Part shown: piece after piece, positions 8,864-16,761 of the stretch
How positions within the stretch are numbered: position 1 is the stretch's first letter
Layout of the letters: the number at the start of each line of letters is the position of its first letter
Assembly: GCF_001403615.1 (NCBI RefSeq)
Contig: NZ_LN879457.1
Coordinates: 1,178,001 to 1,242,000, forward strand
Direction: 5' to 3'
Origin: Desnuesiella massiliensis
Lineage (GTDB): Bacteria > Bacillota > Clostridia > Clostridiales > Clostridiaceae
DNA: 64,000 nt
Notes under the pieces: generated by a model
Database searches by the model: none
The model's input: only the letters and a program-made list of their open reading frames with translations
Told to the model about the DNA's origin: nothing
Position numbers and translations under genes: made by a program

Positions 8864-9733
8864 GTGAATTTTAATAGAAATGATTTATGCTGGTGTGGCA
8901 GCGGTATTAAATATAAAAAATGCCATATAGAATTTGATGAGAAACTAAAAAGATTAGAAGCACAAGGCTTTCAAGTGCCGCCAAGATCCATAATCAAGAC
9001 CAAAGAGCAGATTGAAGGTATAAAAAATAGTGCAAAAATAAATAATGCTGTACTGGATCTAGTAGCACAAAATATAAAAGAAGGCATGAGCACTGAAGAA
9101 ATAGATAAACTGGTTCATGACTATACCATAGCACAAGGAGCAATTCCAGCAACCCTTGGTTTTGAGGGATATCCTAAGAGCGTATGTACTTCAATAAACG
9201 ATGAGGTATGCCATGGTATTCCTAGCGAGCATATAATTCTTAAAAGTGGAGATATCTTAAATGTGGATGTATCTACTATATTCAATGGTTACTATTCTGA
9301 TGCTTCTAGAATGTTCATGATTGGTGAAGTAAGCCAAGAAGCAAGGAAGTTAGTAGAGGTTTCAAAGGAATGCTTAGATAAGGGGATAGCAGCTGTAAAA
9401 CCTTGGGGATTTCTAGATGATATAGGCGCTGCTATACAAGAGCATGCAAAAAAACATGGTTATTCCGTAGTAAGGGATTTTGGAGGTCACGGTATCGGTT
9501 TGGAATTTCATGAAGAGCCCTTTGTAGCTCATTATGGCAAGAAAGGGCAAGGTATGATTTTGGTGCCTGGCATGGTATTTACCATAGAGCCTATGATAAA
9601 TGAAGGTTCCTATGAGATAGTAATAGATGCAGATGATGATTGGACAGTATTCACAGAAGATGGCTCTCTATCTTCTCAATGGGAACATACCATATTAGTA
9701 ACAGAGAATGGCATTGAGATAATTAGTAAATAG
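8864..9733 (+). CDS. map: Methionine aminopeptidase, type I, with N-terminal SEC-C zinc motif
   Basis: Removes the initiator methionine from nascent proteins. The protein starts with a SEC-C-type zinc motif (CWCGSG followed by CH about ten residues on), followed by the pita-bread peptidase fold. The metal ligands are all present: Asp in NVDVSTIFNGYYSDASRMF, His in GGHGIG, Glu in FTIEPM and Glu in SSQWEHT. GTG 8864 is preferred, giving 289 residues, because AGGAG lies 8 bases before it; ATG 8843 has no well-placed site. SEC-C-bearing forms are common in clostridia, where the motif may help ribosome docking (family knowledge). It appears monocistronic. Confidence 0.92.
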   Translation: MNFNRNDLCWCGSGIKYKKCHIEFDEKLKRLEAQGFQVPPRSIIKTKEQIEGIKNSAKINNAVLDLVAQNIKEGMSTEEIDKLVHDYTIAQGAIPATLGFEGYPKSVCTSINDEVCHGIPSEHIILKSGDILNVDVSTIFNGYYSDASRMFMIGEVSQEARKLVEVSKECLDKGIAAVKPWGFLDDIGAAIQEHAKKHGYSVVRDFGGHGIGLEFHEEPFVAHYGKKGQGMILVPGMVFTIEPMINEGSYEIVIDADDDWTVFTEDGSLSSQWEHTILVTENGIEIISK

Positions 9734-9910
9734 CTTTTAAAGATACCTGGGAAAGCGACGATGATATAAGAAAACATTGTAAAACCCTATAAAATCTATG
9801 TTTTTGGGCAGCGTATGAAAAACTGAATATCACGGTGAAAATGGATATTGTTTTACATGACAATGTCCTTTTTTCATGTCCGCTACGCCGTAGAATTCAA
9901 AAATCTATGG

Positions 9911-10008
9911 CATATGTTCGCAAAAATTAACGTCAACATATGCAAAGTATACTCGACACTTATTGCAAAGTATACTATACTAATATAGCAAAGCTAGCTT
10001 TGCTATAT
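9911..10008 (+). promoter_or_regulatory. Operator-rich promoter of the XRE operon
   Basis: Three elements are stacked here. An inverted repeat CATATGTT...AACATATG spans 9911-9942. A 13-bp direct repeat TGCAAAGTATACT occurs at 9941 and 9964, 23 bp apart, about two helical turns. A perfect 26-bp palindrome (9983-10008, centre GCTAGC) ends 9 bases before the ribosome binding site of the XRE gene. The likely reader is the XRE protein itself (inference). The rest of the 9734-10030 gap holds only weak inverted repeats. Confidence 0.55.
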
Positions 10009-10030
10009 TTTTGAATTGGAGGTCGATTAT

Positions 10031-10237
10031 TTGCAAACCAGGATACGAGAGCTTAGAAAAAAATACAAGCTGTCACAAGAGGAGTTAGCAATAGCTGTGG
10101 GAACCACAAGACAAACAATTACTTCTATTGAGATTGGTAAATACACAGCTTCTCTTGTGCTTGCTTACAAAATAGCACACTATTTTGGTCTGACAATCGA
10201 AGAAGTGTTTGATTTTTCAGAAGTGGAGGAAGTCTGA
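10031..10237 (+). CDS. XRE-family HTH regulator, small
   Basis: A 68-residue protein made almost entirely of a Cro/C1-type helix-turn-helix (RIRELRKKYKLSQEELAIAVG, then TRQTITSIEIGKY), ending in an acidic tail. TTG 10031 is chosen because GGAGG (10018-10022) is 8 bases upstream; an earlier in-frame TTG at 10016 overlaps that site. It is followed within two bases by a membrane-protein gene, an arrangement widespread in Firmicutes in which a tiny XRE repressor controls adjacent small membrane proteins. The palindromic promoter upstream suggests autoregulation. Confidence 0.85.
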   Translation: MQTRIRELRKKYKLSQEELAIAVGTTRQTITSIEIGKYTASLVLAYKIAHYFGLTIEEVFDFSEVEEV

Positions 10238-10238
10238 T

Positions 10239-10688
10239 ATGGAGAAATACAAAAAGACTTTAGTGTATAGGATATGTATAATGATATTTTGTTTCATCAT
10301 AATTCTAGTTGGCTGTTTGTTAAAAATGAATGGGGTGTTCAGCTCACAAGATACGGACGCATTTAGTGAATTTCACCAAGGCTTTCAATTAGGAATTATT
10401 GCACTTGTTGAAAGCATGTTTATTTATTTGATGGGGCGATATATTGTTACATTACAGAAACCAGAAGAATTGAAAAAGCTATATTATGCAGAACATGATG
10501 AGAGAAAAAGGACAATTAGAGAAAAGTCTGGGGGATATACTATTTTTCTATGTGCTGTTGCGATTTTGATTGTAGCAATTATAGCTGGATATTTTAATGA
10601 AATAGTATTCTACTCCCTAGTTGGCTGTAGTTTTTTCTTATTCGTAACAAGGAAAATATTGATATTTTACTATTCTTATAAAATATAG
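10239..10688 (+). CDS. Small integral membrane protein of XRE operon
   Basis: A 149-residue protein with about four membrane segments (near residues 8-30, 48-70, 92-115 and 120-140). ATG 10239 follows GGAGGA at 8 bases and begins one base after the XRE stop, so the two are probably translationally coupled. I do not recognise a characterised family. Proteins in this position are usually of unknown function. Confidence 0.7.
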   Translation: MEKYKKTLVYRICIMIFCFIIILVGCLLKMNGVFSSQDTDAFSEFHQGFQLGIIALVESMFIYLMGRYIVTLQKPEELKKLYYAEHDERKRTIREKSGGYTIFLCAVAILIVAIIAGYFNEIVFYSLVGCSFFLFVTRKILIFYYSYKI

Positions 10689-10700
10689 TGAGGTGAGAAG

Positions 10701-10907
10701 ATGAAGAAGGAAAATAAAATGAGAAAAGAGTTGCAAATAGGTCTGGTGTTATTTTTTCTATTTTCCGTGACTAACTATTTTTTTGCTGTACCTGAGGTAA
10801 TAAAGGGAATTTTAGCAGGATTGGCATTTTCCTTTTCAATAGTGGGCATAGTGCACATAGATACTTATTTAAGGCTTAAAGATTCGAAAAAACGTATGAT
10901 TAGATAA
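10701..10907 (+). CDS. Small two-helix membrane protein of XRE operon
   Basis: A 68-residue protein with two hydrophobic segments (about residues 10-28 and 31-52) and basic ends. ATG 10701 follows GAGGTGAG. It is 12 bp behind the previous membrane-protein gene and ends the three-gene unit before a strong terminator. No function can be assigned. Confidence 0.65.
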   Translation: MKKENKMRKELQIGLVLFFLFSVTNYFFAVPEVIKGILAGLAFSFSIVGIVHIDTYLRLKDSKKRMIR

Positions 10908-10920
10908 TATTTTACTAATT

Positions 10921-10962
10921 CCAAATTAAAGGGTGTGGAATTTTCACACCCTTTAATTTTTA
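10921..10962. terminator. Strong bidirectional terminator
   Basis: The perfect 15-bp arms AAATTAAAGGGTGTG and CACACCCTTTAATTT are bounded by A and T runs on both sides. It lies between the XRE operon and the opposing LigB gene. Confidence 0.9.
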
Positions 10963-11004
10963 GCATTATTTTAATGTTATGAATATTTATGAAATTCTGT
11001 GATA

Positions 11005-11793
11005 CTAATGGAACTTAATGAGATCTAAGCTTAGATTAGAAAATTGAAAATAGCTAGCTGAAATCTCAGAGTTTTTATTAGTATAACCTGTACCCATGAG
11101 AATAATCAAAGGTACATAGTGATCAGGAGTGGGTACTGCCATATTTCCGTAAGGAGCTTCCTTGTAATTTACTACTTTATCTACATCGTACTTATTCAAA
11201 GCTTCTGCTATATACTTATGGAAATCTGCGGCCCAAGAGGATATATTTTCGTTAATATCCGAATAGAAATTTACCGCTCTTAGATTATGAATCATGCCTC
11301 CACTACCAATAATAAGAACATCCTCATCTTTTAAAGCTTCTAAAGACCTACCTATATCAAATTGAGTCTTTTCGGGCAAATTTGAATTTATGGACATTTG
11401 CACCACTGGTATGGTTCCCTCAGGATCCATAAGCTTTAATATAGACCAGCTTCCATGATCTAAACCTCTGTTGAAATCAATGCTGGTTTTTAAAGCAGAG
11501 GTAAGGGGACTTTCCCTTAATAGTTTTTGAGCTTTATAGGCTAAGTTTTTATCTCCTCTAACTTGTAGCTTTTCTTCATAAAGCTCTCTAGGGAAACCGT
11601 AAAAATCATAAATTAAACTGAATTCCTCTGAGGCACCTAATATAACCTCTTCATTTTCATAATGAGCAGAGATTATAAGTATAGATTTAGGTTTTTTATT
11701 CTCTATAAAATAGTTTTTTAATTGTTTAGTATATTGGTTGTCATCATAGATTATTGTAGGAGCTCCGTGCCCTACAAATATACTTGATATCAT
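11005..11793 (-). CDS. LigB-type extradiol dioxygenase (4,5-DOPA dioxygenase family)
   Basis: A 262-residue class III extradiol ring-cleavage dioxygenase of the DODA/YgiD type. It has FVGHGAPT at the N-terminus, ISAHYE near residue 45, and IGSGGMIHNLR and TPDHYVPL further on, which supply the histidines for the metal. The start at 11793 sits 8 bases after GGAGG; an upstream ATG would precede that site. It is 32 bp behind the NAD(P)-binding protein gene and probably co-transcribed from the Rrf2-type operator at 12553. The native substrate is unknown; strict anaerobes often keep such proteins, so a non-oxygenase or quinone/catechol role is possible. Confidence 0.85.
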   Translation of the reverse strand: MISSIFVGHGAPTIIYDDNQYTKQLKNYFIENKKPKSILIISAHYENEEVILGASEEFSLIYDFYGFPRELYEEKLQVRGDKNLAYKAQKLLRESPLTSALKTSIDFNRGLDHGSWSILKLMDPEGTIPVVQMSINSNLPEKTQFDIGRSLEALKDEDVLIIGSGGMIHNLRAVNFYSDINENISSWAADFHKYIAEALNKYDVDKVVNYKEAPYGNMAVPTPDHYVPLIILMGTGYTNKNSEISASYFQFSNLSLDLIKFH

Positions 11794-11825
11794 AGTAAAA
11801 ACCTCCAAATTATAATTTTTTTATA

Positions 11826-12461
11826 TTAATATGCTACTGTGAATCTCATACGGCTATGTTTTGGATTTTCTAATTCATCTATCATAGCAATGGCGTAATC
11901 TTCAGCAGAAATTCTGCTTTGACCTTGTTCGTCCACAACCAATCTTTCATTATCAGTGCGGTATTTACCAGTGCTTTCACCAGGAGCTATCATGGCAGCG
12001 GGACTTAAGTTAGTCCAATCTATTTCTGTTTCTTTTCTGTATATTTCTAGGGCTTCAGCATGAGCTGTTGCAATAGCTTTCCAAGCATCAGGGAATTCTG
12101 GAGTATCTATTAATTTTACGCCAGGTGCTACTTCTAGACTTGCGGCACCACCAATAGATAATAATCTAGGAATTCCGGCATTTTTAACTCCTTTTATTAA
12201 TGCTTTAGTAGCCTCCACCAATTCATTTTCTTTTCCGGGTTTTGGACCAAAAGCACTTATCACTGCATCCTTTTCAGCAAAAGTTTTTGCTAATAACTCT
12301 CCATCAAAAACATCGCCTTGCACCAATGTTAAGTTTTCATCATAAGCTGGAGCTTGAGATAAATCTCTGATTATTGCGGTAACTTCATGGCCTCTTTTTA
12401 ACGCCTCTCTTAAAATACGTTGACCAATCATTCCCTTTGCACCTATTAATACTATTTTCAT
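11826..12461 (-). CDS. NAD(P)-binding oxidoreductase, YwnB-like (atypical SDR)
   Basis: A 211-residue single-domain Rossmann protein. The dinucleotide motif GAKGMIGQRIL is at the N-terminus, followed by HEVTAIIRD and the NAD(P)H-binding family pattern (VISAFGPKPG; LLSIGGAASLEV). It resembles Bacillus YwnB, which also sits beside an Rrf2 gene (ywnA). The upstream gene here is Rrf2, and a perfect inverted repeat lies between them, so redox or electrophile-responsive control is likely. A flavin- or quinone-reductase-like role is possible but not shown. Confidence 0.82.
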   Translation of the reverse strand: MKIVLIGAKGMIGQRILREALKRGHEVTAIIRDLSQAPAYDENLTLVQGDVFDGELLAKTFAEKDAVISAFGPKPGKENELVEATKALIKGVKNAGIPRLLSIGGAASLEVAPGVKLIDTPEFPDAWKAIATAHAEALEIYRKETEIDWTNLSPAAMIAPGESTGKYRTDNERLVVDEQGQSRISAEDYAIAMIDELENPKHSRMRFTVAY

Positions 12462-12552
12462 TTATAAATCATCCTTCCTCTTATTATTTATATAGTTAAC
12501 ACAAATTATTATGAAACTTAGTTATTTAAATATATTATGTTTAAAATATAAC

Positions 12553-12575
12553 GATGTAACTGATTTAGTTACATC
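12553..12575. promoter_or_regulatory. Rrf2-type operator upstream of oxidoreductase/LigB unit
   Basis: A 23-bp perfect dyad with 9-bp arms GATGTAACT and AGTTACATC around five bases. It closely matches the dyad at 13045-13067 in front of the Rrf2 gene itself, in arm sequence, arm length and spacing. Confidence 0.7.
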
Positions 12576-12582
12576 TATAGGT

Positions 12583-12612
12583 AAAAAAAATTGAATAATA
12601 TCTATTCAATTT
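12583..12612 (-). terminator. Terminator of the Rrf2 gene
   Basis: On the minus strand ATTGAAT and ATTCAAT form a stem followed by a run of eight T. It overlaps the last codons of the Rrf2 gene. Confidence 0.7.
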
Positions 12613-13030
12613 TTTTTATTAAATCACCCACTATATCCTTCATAGTCGATTCTTTTAATATTTGCTCCATAGCGCTTTGAGCACGACATAATACTGTCTC
12701 TAGTACGCATTGAATATTGGCACCTACAGGACAGTTTACATTAGGCGCTTCATGGATTTGAAATAGTTGGTTTTCTTCAACTACTTCTACTGCCTTATAG
12801 ACATCAAGAAGAGTAATATCCTCTAAACTTTTCATAAGGTAAGCGCCACCAGCACCAGCACGTACATTAACTAAACCAGCTTTTTTTAATTGTCCAAGAA
12901 CTCTGCGAATAACTACAGGATTAGTGTTTACACTGCCAGCAATCCATTCTGAAGTGCACAAGTTATTTTTGTCTATAGATAATAAGGATAGAGTGTGAAC
13001 CGCTACGCTGAATCTGCTGCTTATTTTCAT
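12602..13030 (-). CDS. Rrf2-family transcriptional regulator, YwnA-like
   Basis: A 142-residue winged-helix protein of the Rrf2 family (SRFSVAVHTLSLL at the start; TSEWIAGSVNTNPVVIRRVLGQLKKAGLV is the HTH; GAGGAYLMKSLEDITLLDVYKAVE is the wing and dimer helix). Three cysteines in the region after residue 95 (NCPVG, IQCVLE, VLCRA) occur where iron-sulfur Rrf2 proteins bind a cluster, but the spacing (seven and six residues between) differs from IscR, so cluster binding or thiol sensing is only possible. GGAGG lies 8 bases before the start. An operator-like dyad lies just upstream, implying autoregulation. Confidence 0.88.
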   Translation of the reverse strand: MKISSRFSVAVHTLSLLSIDKNNLCTSEWIAGSVNTNPVVIRRVLGQLKKAGLVNVRAGAGGAYLMKSLEDITLLDVYKAVEVVEENQLFQIHEAPNVNCPVGANIQCVLETVLCRAQSAMEQILKESTMKDIVGDLIKKIE

Positions 13031-13044
13031 AGTTAATTCCTCCT

Positions 13045-13067
13045 GTTGTAATTATTATAGTTACAAC
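13045..13067. promoter_or_regulatory. Rrf2-type operator upstream of the Rrf2 gene
   Basis: A 23-bp dyad with arms GTTGTAATT and AGTTACAAC around five bases, one mismatch. It matches the dyad at 12553-12575 in layout and core (TGTAA...TTACA). Confidence 0.65.
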
Positions 13068-13218
13068 GAAAGAAAAAGTCAATAGTTTTATAAATTTTAT
13101 TTAAATACATCTTTTAAATCAGATTATATGGTAGTATTTATAATATATGGTTATTTTATTATAAATGCTAAGGACTAGTTAAAAGGTTAAAAATCAATAA
13201 TAAGAAGGAGAGATTTGG

Positions 13219-13614
13219 ATGAAAACTATTATAATAGCTTGTGCTGGCGGGATGACTTCTAGTTTATTATGTACTAAGGTAATTAAGGCGGCGATTAACA
13301 GAGGAATAAAAGCTAAATTTGATAGTGTAGAATTGCTTCTTAGATGTGAAGAAAAGCAGCTTAAGGCTTTAGATTATGAATTATTGGTGCTCTATGCACC
13401 GGTTTCAGCTCTAGATGAAAGAAATGCGGATATTTTTAAGAAGTATATTAACTTAGTCCTTATTGCTCCGCAGGTTGGATATATGGAACCTATGGTAAAA
13501 GCTAATCTAGAAAAAGAGGGGCTTCCTTATAAGTTAATTGATAAAAAGCAATTTGGGCTTATGGATGGTGAAGGCATACTAAACTCTATAGAAGATGTTA
13601 TTTTGAATAAATAA
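13219..13614 (+). CDS. PTS EIIB-like protein, lactose/cellobiose type, orphan
   Basis: A 131-residue protein starting with IIIACAGGMTSSLLCTKV, matching the phosphocysteine loop of lactose/cellobiose-type EIIB subunits (Cys8 followed by a Gly/Ser-rich turn). It then has a Rossmann-like alternation (YELLVLYAPVSAL, LVLIAPQVGYM). Normally EIIB passes phosphate from EIIA to the sugar bound by EIIC, but no EIIA, EIIC or sugar enzyme is nearby, so it may be a regulatory or recruited protein. It has a good GGAGAG site and its own terminator. Confidence 0.75.
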   Translation: MKTIIIACAGGMTSSLLCTKVIKAAINRGIKAKFDSVELLLRCEEKQLKALDYELLVLYAPVSALDERNADIFKKYINLVLIAPQVGYMEPMVKANLEKEGLPYKLIDKKQFGLMDGEGILNSIEDVILNK

Positions 13615-13621
13615 AACTCAG

Positions 13622-13649
13622 AGGAAGCTTTAAAAAGGCTTCTTTTTTA
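13622..13649 (+). terminator. Rho-independent terminator
   Basis: GAAGC and GCTTC arms extended by AT pairs are followed by six T, shortly after the EIIB-like gene. The 180 bases between here and the next gene show nothing further. Confidence 0.75.
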
Positions 13650-13833
13650 CGGCTATGTTATATATGTTTACAAATAAGCATGAGGTCAAAGCAGCATAGA
13701 AAGTGGATTATTAAGTTCATTTATGATAGAATCTTATGTAGAATTTAGGAGCAGTAGTTGCATTTGTTTCACCATAGTAAAAGTTATAAAGGTGTAACAA
13801 AATTTTAGCATATAAAGAAGTAGGGGGAAGAGC

Positions 13834-14475
13834 ATGGATAAAATTTATAATGGTATAGTTATTTTTGGAGAAATGGGGGCGGGGAAAGATGCCCTAGCAG
13901 AACAATTCTGCGCTTTAAGAGAAAAGGCTAAGATTTATAAAATAAGCGTTTTGTGCAGAGAAATGATGAAGGTATCTAAGGTTAATCCTAAGTGGAGAGG
14001 CCTAGAAAGATATATAGGACAAACTATTGCAGATAATATAAGAGAAATGGATATAAATATTATGTGCGATTACATATTAACCCTCATATATGAAAAGGGC
14101 CAAAAGAAATATGGATGGGACAATAGTAATCTAGAGGGAGAAGAATTTAACAAAGCATTACTTGAACAACTATCCGTATTAAGAAATGATGAATTATCAA
14201 TAGTGGTAGGGGGACGCACCTTAACAGATTTAGAGTATTGGAAATCTAAAAATTATTTAATTGTAGGAATTAAAATAAGTAAAGAGGTAAGGAAGAATAG
14301 GCTTCTTTGCAGAGATGGAGAAGAAATGGTCAAAAATAGCAGTGCTGAACATAATACAGAGATAGAGGTTCCTAATATAATAAATAATTTATGTCATGAA
14401 GTTATTATGAATGATGGAACCCTAGAGGATTTAAAGATATCAGCGGAAGAATTGCTTGATAAATACAGTTTTTAA
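13834..14475 (+). CDS. P-loop nucleoside/nucleotide kinase-like protein
   Basis: A 213-residue protein with a Walker A loop GEMGAGKDALAEQF at residues about 10-23. A Walker-B-like strand sits in LSIVVGGRTLTDLEYW near 125, and the arginine-rich LRNDE and VRKNRLLCRDGEE segments are typical of the lid of adenylate-kinase-fold enzymes. The combination resembles deoxynucleotide monophosphate kinases and dephospho-CoA kinase relatives. No neighbour indicates the substrate. GGGGGAAG lies before ATG 13834. Function beyond P-loop phosphotransferase is not assignable. Confidence 0.65.
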   Translation: MDKIYNGIVIFGEMGAGKDALAEQFCALREKAKIYKISVLCREMMKVSKVNPKWRGLERYIGQTIADNIREMDINIMCDYILTLIYEKGQKKYGWDNSNLEGEEFNKALLEQLSVLRNDELSIVVGGRTLTDLEYWKSKNYLIVGIKISKEVRKNRLLCRDGEEMVKNSSAEHNTEIEVPNIINNLCHEVIMNDGTLEDLKISAEELLDKYSF

Positions 14476-14556
14476 TTATGACTTTATAGTGTTATTGATT
14501 ATCATTGTTATTTATGTTATTTTAAAAGGGTAAGCTTAATATTGTGGGGGAATATC

Positions 14557-14931
14557 ATGAATACGCTGTTAAAATTTATATATGTTATCATTGGCATGTT
14601 TTCACTTGCCTTTGGGATTATAGGAATAATAATGCCAGTATTGCCAACTACTCCTTTTCTTTTATTAGCCTCCTTTTGTTTTGTAAAGGGGTCTGAAAAA
14701 TTTGACAGGTGGTTTAAGGCTAGCAGATTATATAAAAATCATTTAGAGACTTTTGTTAATTCTAGATCTATGACCAAGAAACAAAAGATATCCATATTGT
14801 TATTTGCTGACCTTATGCTGATGTTCCCTTTAATAATATTAGAGGGAATTGCAATTAAGATTTTTATAGCTATAGTAATTTTATTTAAGTATTATTATTT
14901 TATATTTAGAATTAAAACTATAGATATCTAA
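14557..14931 (+). CDS. YbaN/DUF454 family inner-membrane protein
   Basis: A 124-residue protein with the family signature in order: a first helix with FGIIGIIMPVLPTTPFLLLASFCFVKGS, then FDRWFKASRLYKNHLE, then two closely spaced helices at the end. ATG 14557 follows GGGGG at 6 bases; an upstream TTG at 14542 would precede that site. DUF454 proteins are small membrane proteins of unknown function, sometimes linked to heme uptake in proteobacteria. It is convergent with the 15033 gene, from which a long perfect hairpin separates it. Confidence 0.85.
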   Translation: MNTLLKFIYVIIGMFSLAFGIIGIIMPVLPTTPFLLLASFCFVKGSEKFDRWFKASRLYKNHLETFVNSRSMTKKQKISILLFADLMLMFPLIILEGIAIKIFIAIVILFKYYYFIFRIKTIDI

Positions 14932-14948
14932 GTTAGCCATAAAACATT

Positions 14949-14993
14949 ATGCATGTACATTATTAGAAGCGTTACCTAATAATGTACATGCAT
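14949..14993. terminator. Long perfect hairpin between convergent genes
   Basis: The 17-bp perfect arms ATGCATGTACATTATTA and its complement enclose an 11-base loop. No clear T run follows, but its place between convergent genes suggests a bidirectional terminator. Confidence 0.6.
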
Positions 14994-15032
14994 ATATAAA
15001 TTTTAGAATTTGAATTTTTATATATAATATAA

Positions 15033-15440
15033 CTATTTATTTTTCAATTTATTAATAAAGGAATAAATAGTGTCTTTAAAATTTTTGTATAATAAAAAGC
15101 TATATAGGCCTACAAATAAAATGTTTGGAGTACTCCAAAGCCCCCAGGGAATAATAATAGTATGAAATGCAATAGCACACAAAAGACCTAAAAGAAGAAA
15201 CATATCTTTACCAATGAAAAAACAAAGACTCATAAAAAGTTGATACATAAAAATAAAAATCATTATTATCTTAAGTGCGGTTAATGATATATTTGTCATA
15301 AAGTATTTGTAAAAAGGTATGAGTGCAGAATCGGACCAACTCTTATATATACTTATATCTTTTAGTGCAAAATAAAGATTTATAAAGCTTGCGAAAAAAT
15401 ACAAAACAGATAGAGATAGAAACAATTTACTCCTTTTCAT
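15033..15440 (-). CDS. Four-helix membrane protein, TetR-linked
   Basis: A 135-residue protein with four hydrophobic segments separated by short loops. It starts with a basic MKRSK. The ribosome binding site (AAGGAG) lies in the end of the TetR gene, 7 bp upstream, so the two are cotranscribed. No family is recognised with confidence; its job is probably tied to the TetR regulon. Confidence 0.65.
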   Translation of the reverse strand: MKRSKLFLSLSVLYFFASFINLYFALKDISIYKSWSDSALIPFYKYFMTNISLTALKIIMIFIFMYQLFMSLCFFIGKDMFLLLGLLCAIAFHTIIIPWGLWSTPNILFVGLYSFLLYKNFKDTIYSFINKLKNK

Positions 15441-15447
15441 TAAAACT

Positions 15448-16053
15448 TCACTCCTTATAATTGCATAGATAGTCTAGGATAGCTTTTCTTGATTTATCAA
15501 TTTCATTTGTATCTCCACTGTCTGCGGTTACAAGCATTCTTTCCCAAGAAAGCATTAAGAAGCTGTAATGGCAGAGCTCACCTAACATTTCTGCATTAGT
15601 ATCCTTTAATAATGCTTTTTCTTGCATTTCTTTAAATAGTGCTTTGTAAAAGATTCTTGTTCTTTTCATTATCTCATTAAGAACAAAGTCTCTGGCACTT
15701 TTATTTTTAAATTGCTCCATATAAATTATTTTCCACGATTTATATATTTGTGAAGTGATTTTTTTATTAAATTCTAGGCTTAAGCATTCTAAAACTTCTC
15801 TTAGCTTTCTGCCTTCTATTAGTGAAGAAATAGAGTGTATATCAAAAATTGTATTGCCTACAGCAGTTATGAAATTATTAATTATGGTATCTAATATTTC
15901 CTCCTTAGAAGAAAAATGATTATAAATTGAACTCTCTTTAATTCCAACTGCCTTTGATATATCTCTAATAGAAACTCCATCATAACCTTTTATGCTAAAT
16001 AGATTTATAGCTTCCTCTAAAATTCTATCCTTTGTATTTTGTTTAATTTCCAT
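15448..16053 (-). CDS. TetR/AcrR-family regulator
   Basis: A 201-residue protein. Residues about 8-55 are the TetR HTH (RILEEAINLFSIKGYDGVSIRDISKAVGIKESSIYNHFSSKEEIL). The rest is the all-helical ligand domain with no recognisable pocket motif. A palindrome directly upstream (16076-16093) is a likely autoregulatory operator. The gene leads a two-gene unit with the membrane protein at 15033. Confidence 0.88.
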   Translation of the reverse strand: MEIKQNTKDRILEEAINLFSIKGYDGVSIRDISKAVGIKESSIYNHFSSKEEILDTIINNFITAVGNTIFDIHSISSLIEGRKLREVLECLSLEFNKKITSQIYKSWKIIYMEQFKNKSARDFVLNEIMKRTRIFYKALFKEMQEKALLKDTNAEMLGELCHYSFLMLSWERMLVTADSGDTNEIDKSRKAILDYLCNYKE

Positions 16054-16075
16054 TTTATCACCTCATTATAATTTT

Positions 16076-16093
16076 AACTAACGAGTGTTAGTT
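16076..16093. promoter_or_regulatory. TetR operator candidate
   Basis: AACTAAC and GTTAGTT are perfect 7-bp arms around GAGT, 23 bases upstream of the TetR start codon. Size and position fit a TetR-family operator. Confidence 0.65.
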
Positions 16094-16173
16094 AGTCAAT
16101 GTCTAAAAATTAAAAATTAATAGATATAATCCTAAAAATGTTATAGTAAAATATAGAAGATTTTAATAATTAG

Positions 16174-16199
16174 TGAAACTAAATAAGTACTTGGTCTAT
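16174..16199 (+). promoter_or_regulatory. Candidate ECF-type promoter of the sigma gene
   Basis: TGAAAC (16174-16179) and GTCTAT (16194-16199) resemble -35 and -10 elements of ECF sigma promoters, with a 14-bp spacer, about 27 bases before the sigma start codon. This would fit autoregulation; the -10 match is weak. Confidence 0.4.
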
Positions 16200-16225
16200 C
16201 ATATATATTGAGAGGTGAGTTCAGC

Positions 16226-16747
16226 ATGTCTACCAGGGAAATAAATGAAATGTTTACGGAGTTTTATGAGCATACGTATAAGGATATAGTTAAATATGTG
16301 CTGTCAAGGTGTGAAAATTCTTCTGATATTCAAGAGATTGTGCAAAATATTTATGTTAATTATTATAATACGTTAAATCGAGGAGTTAATATAAGAGAGC
16401 CTAAGAAATATTTATATAAGATAGCTAAGAACGAAATGTTTAAATATTACAGCATTCTAACAAGACTTAAAAGACATATCCCTTTATTCTCAAAGGAAGA
16501 AGATAAATTTTTAAACTATGAGCTGGAATTTTTATCTGAGGAAATAAACTATGATAAACTGCTTTGTGATAATGTTTGGAGTTATTTAAGAAACCAAGAT
16601 ATATTAACATTTAAAATTATCACCTTATATTTTATTTATGATCTTAAAATATCTCAGATTGCAGAAGAATTAAAGCTAAATGAGTCCACGGTAAAGAGCA
16701 GATTATATCGTGGATTAAAACATATTAGGGAAGAATTTGAGTTTTAG
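16226..16747 (+). CDS. ECF-type RNA polymerase sigma factor
   Basis: A 173-residue sigma-70 family protein of the ECF size class. Region 2 covers about residues 5-80 (FYEHTYKDIVKYVLSRC; IQEIVQNIYVNYY; EPKKYLYKIAKNEMFKYY). Region 4 is at the end (LKISQIAEELKLNESTVKSRLYRGLKHIREE). ATG 16226 is preferred over TTG 16208 because AGAGGTGAG lies 6 bases upstream. It is followed after a few bases by a single-helix membrane protein, the usual sigma/anti-sigma layout. Confidence 0.88.
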   Translation: MSTREINEMFTEFYEHTYKDIVKYVLSRCENSSDIQEIVQNIYVNYYNTLNRGVNIREPKKYLYKIAKNEMFKYYSILTRLKRHIPLFSKEEDKFLNYELEFLSEEINYDKLLCDNVWSYLRNQDILTFKIITLYFIYDLKISQIAEELKLNESTVKSRLYRGLKHIREEFEF

Positions 16748-16761
16748 GAGGAGTGACTTTT

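Noticed and set aside
9734..10907. Prophage remnant signalled by the XRE regulator
   Set aside because: No integrase, phage structural genes or attachment repeats nearby; the XRE plus small membrane proteins layout is a common chromosomal cassette.
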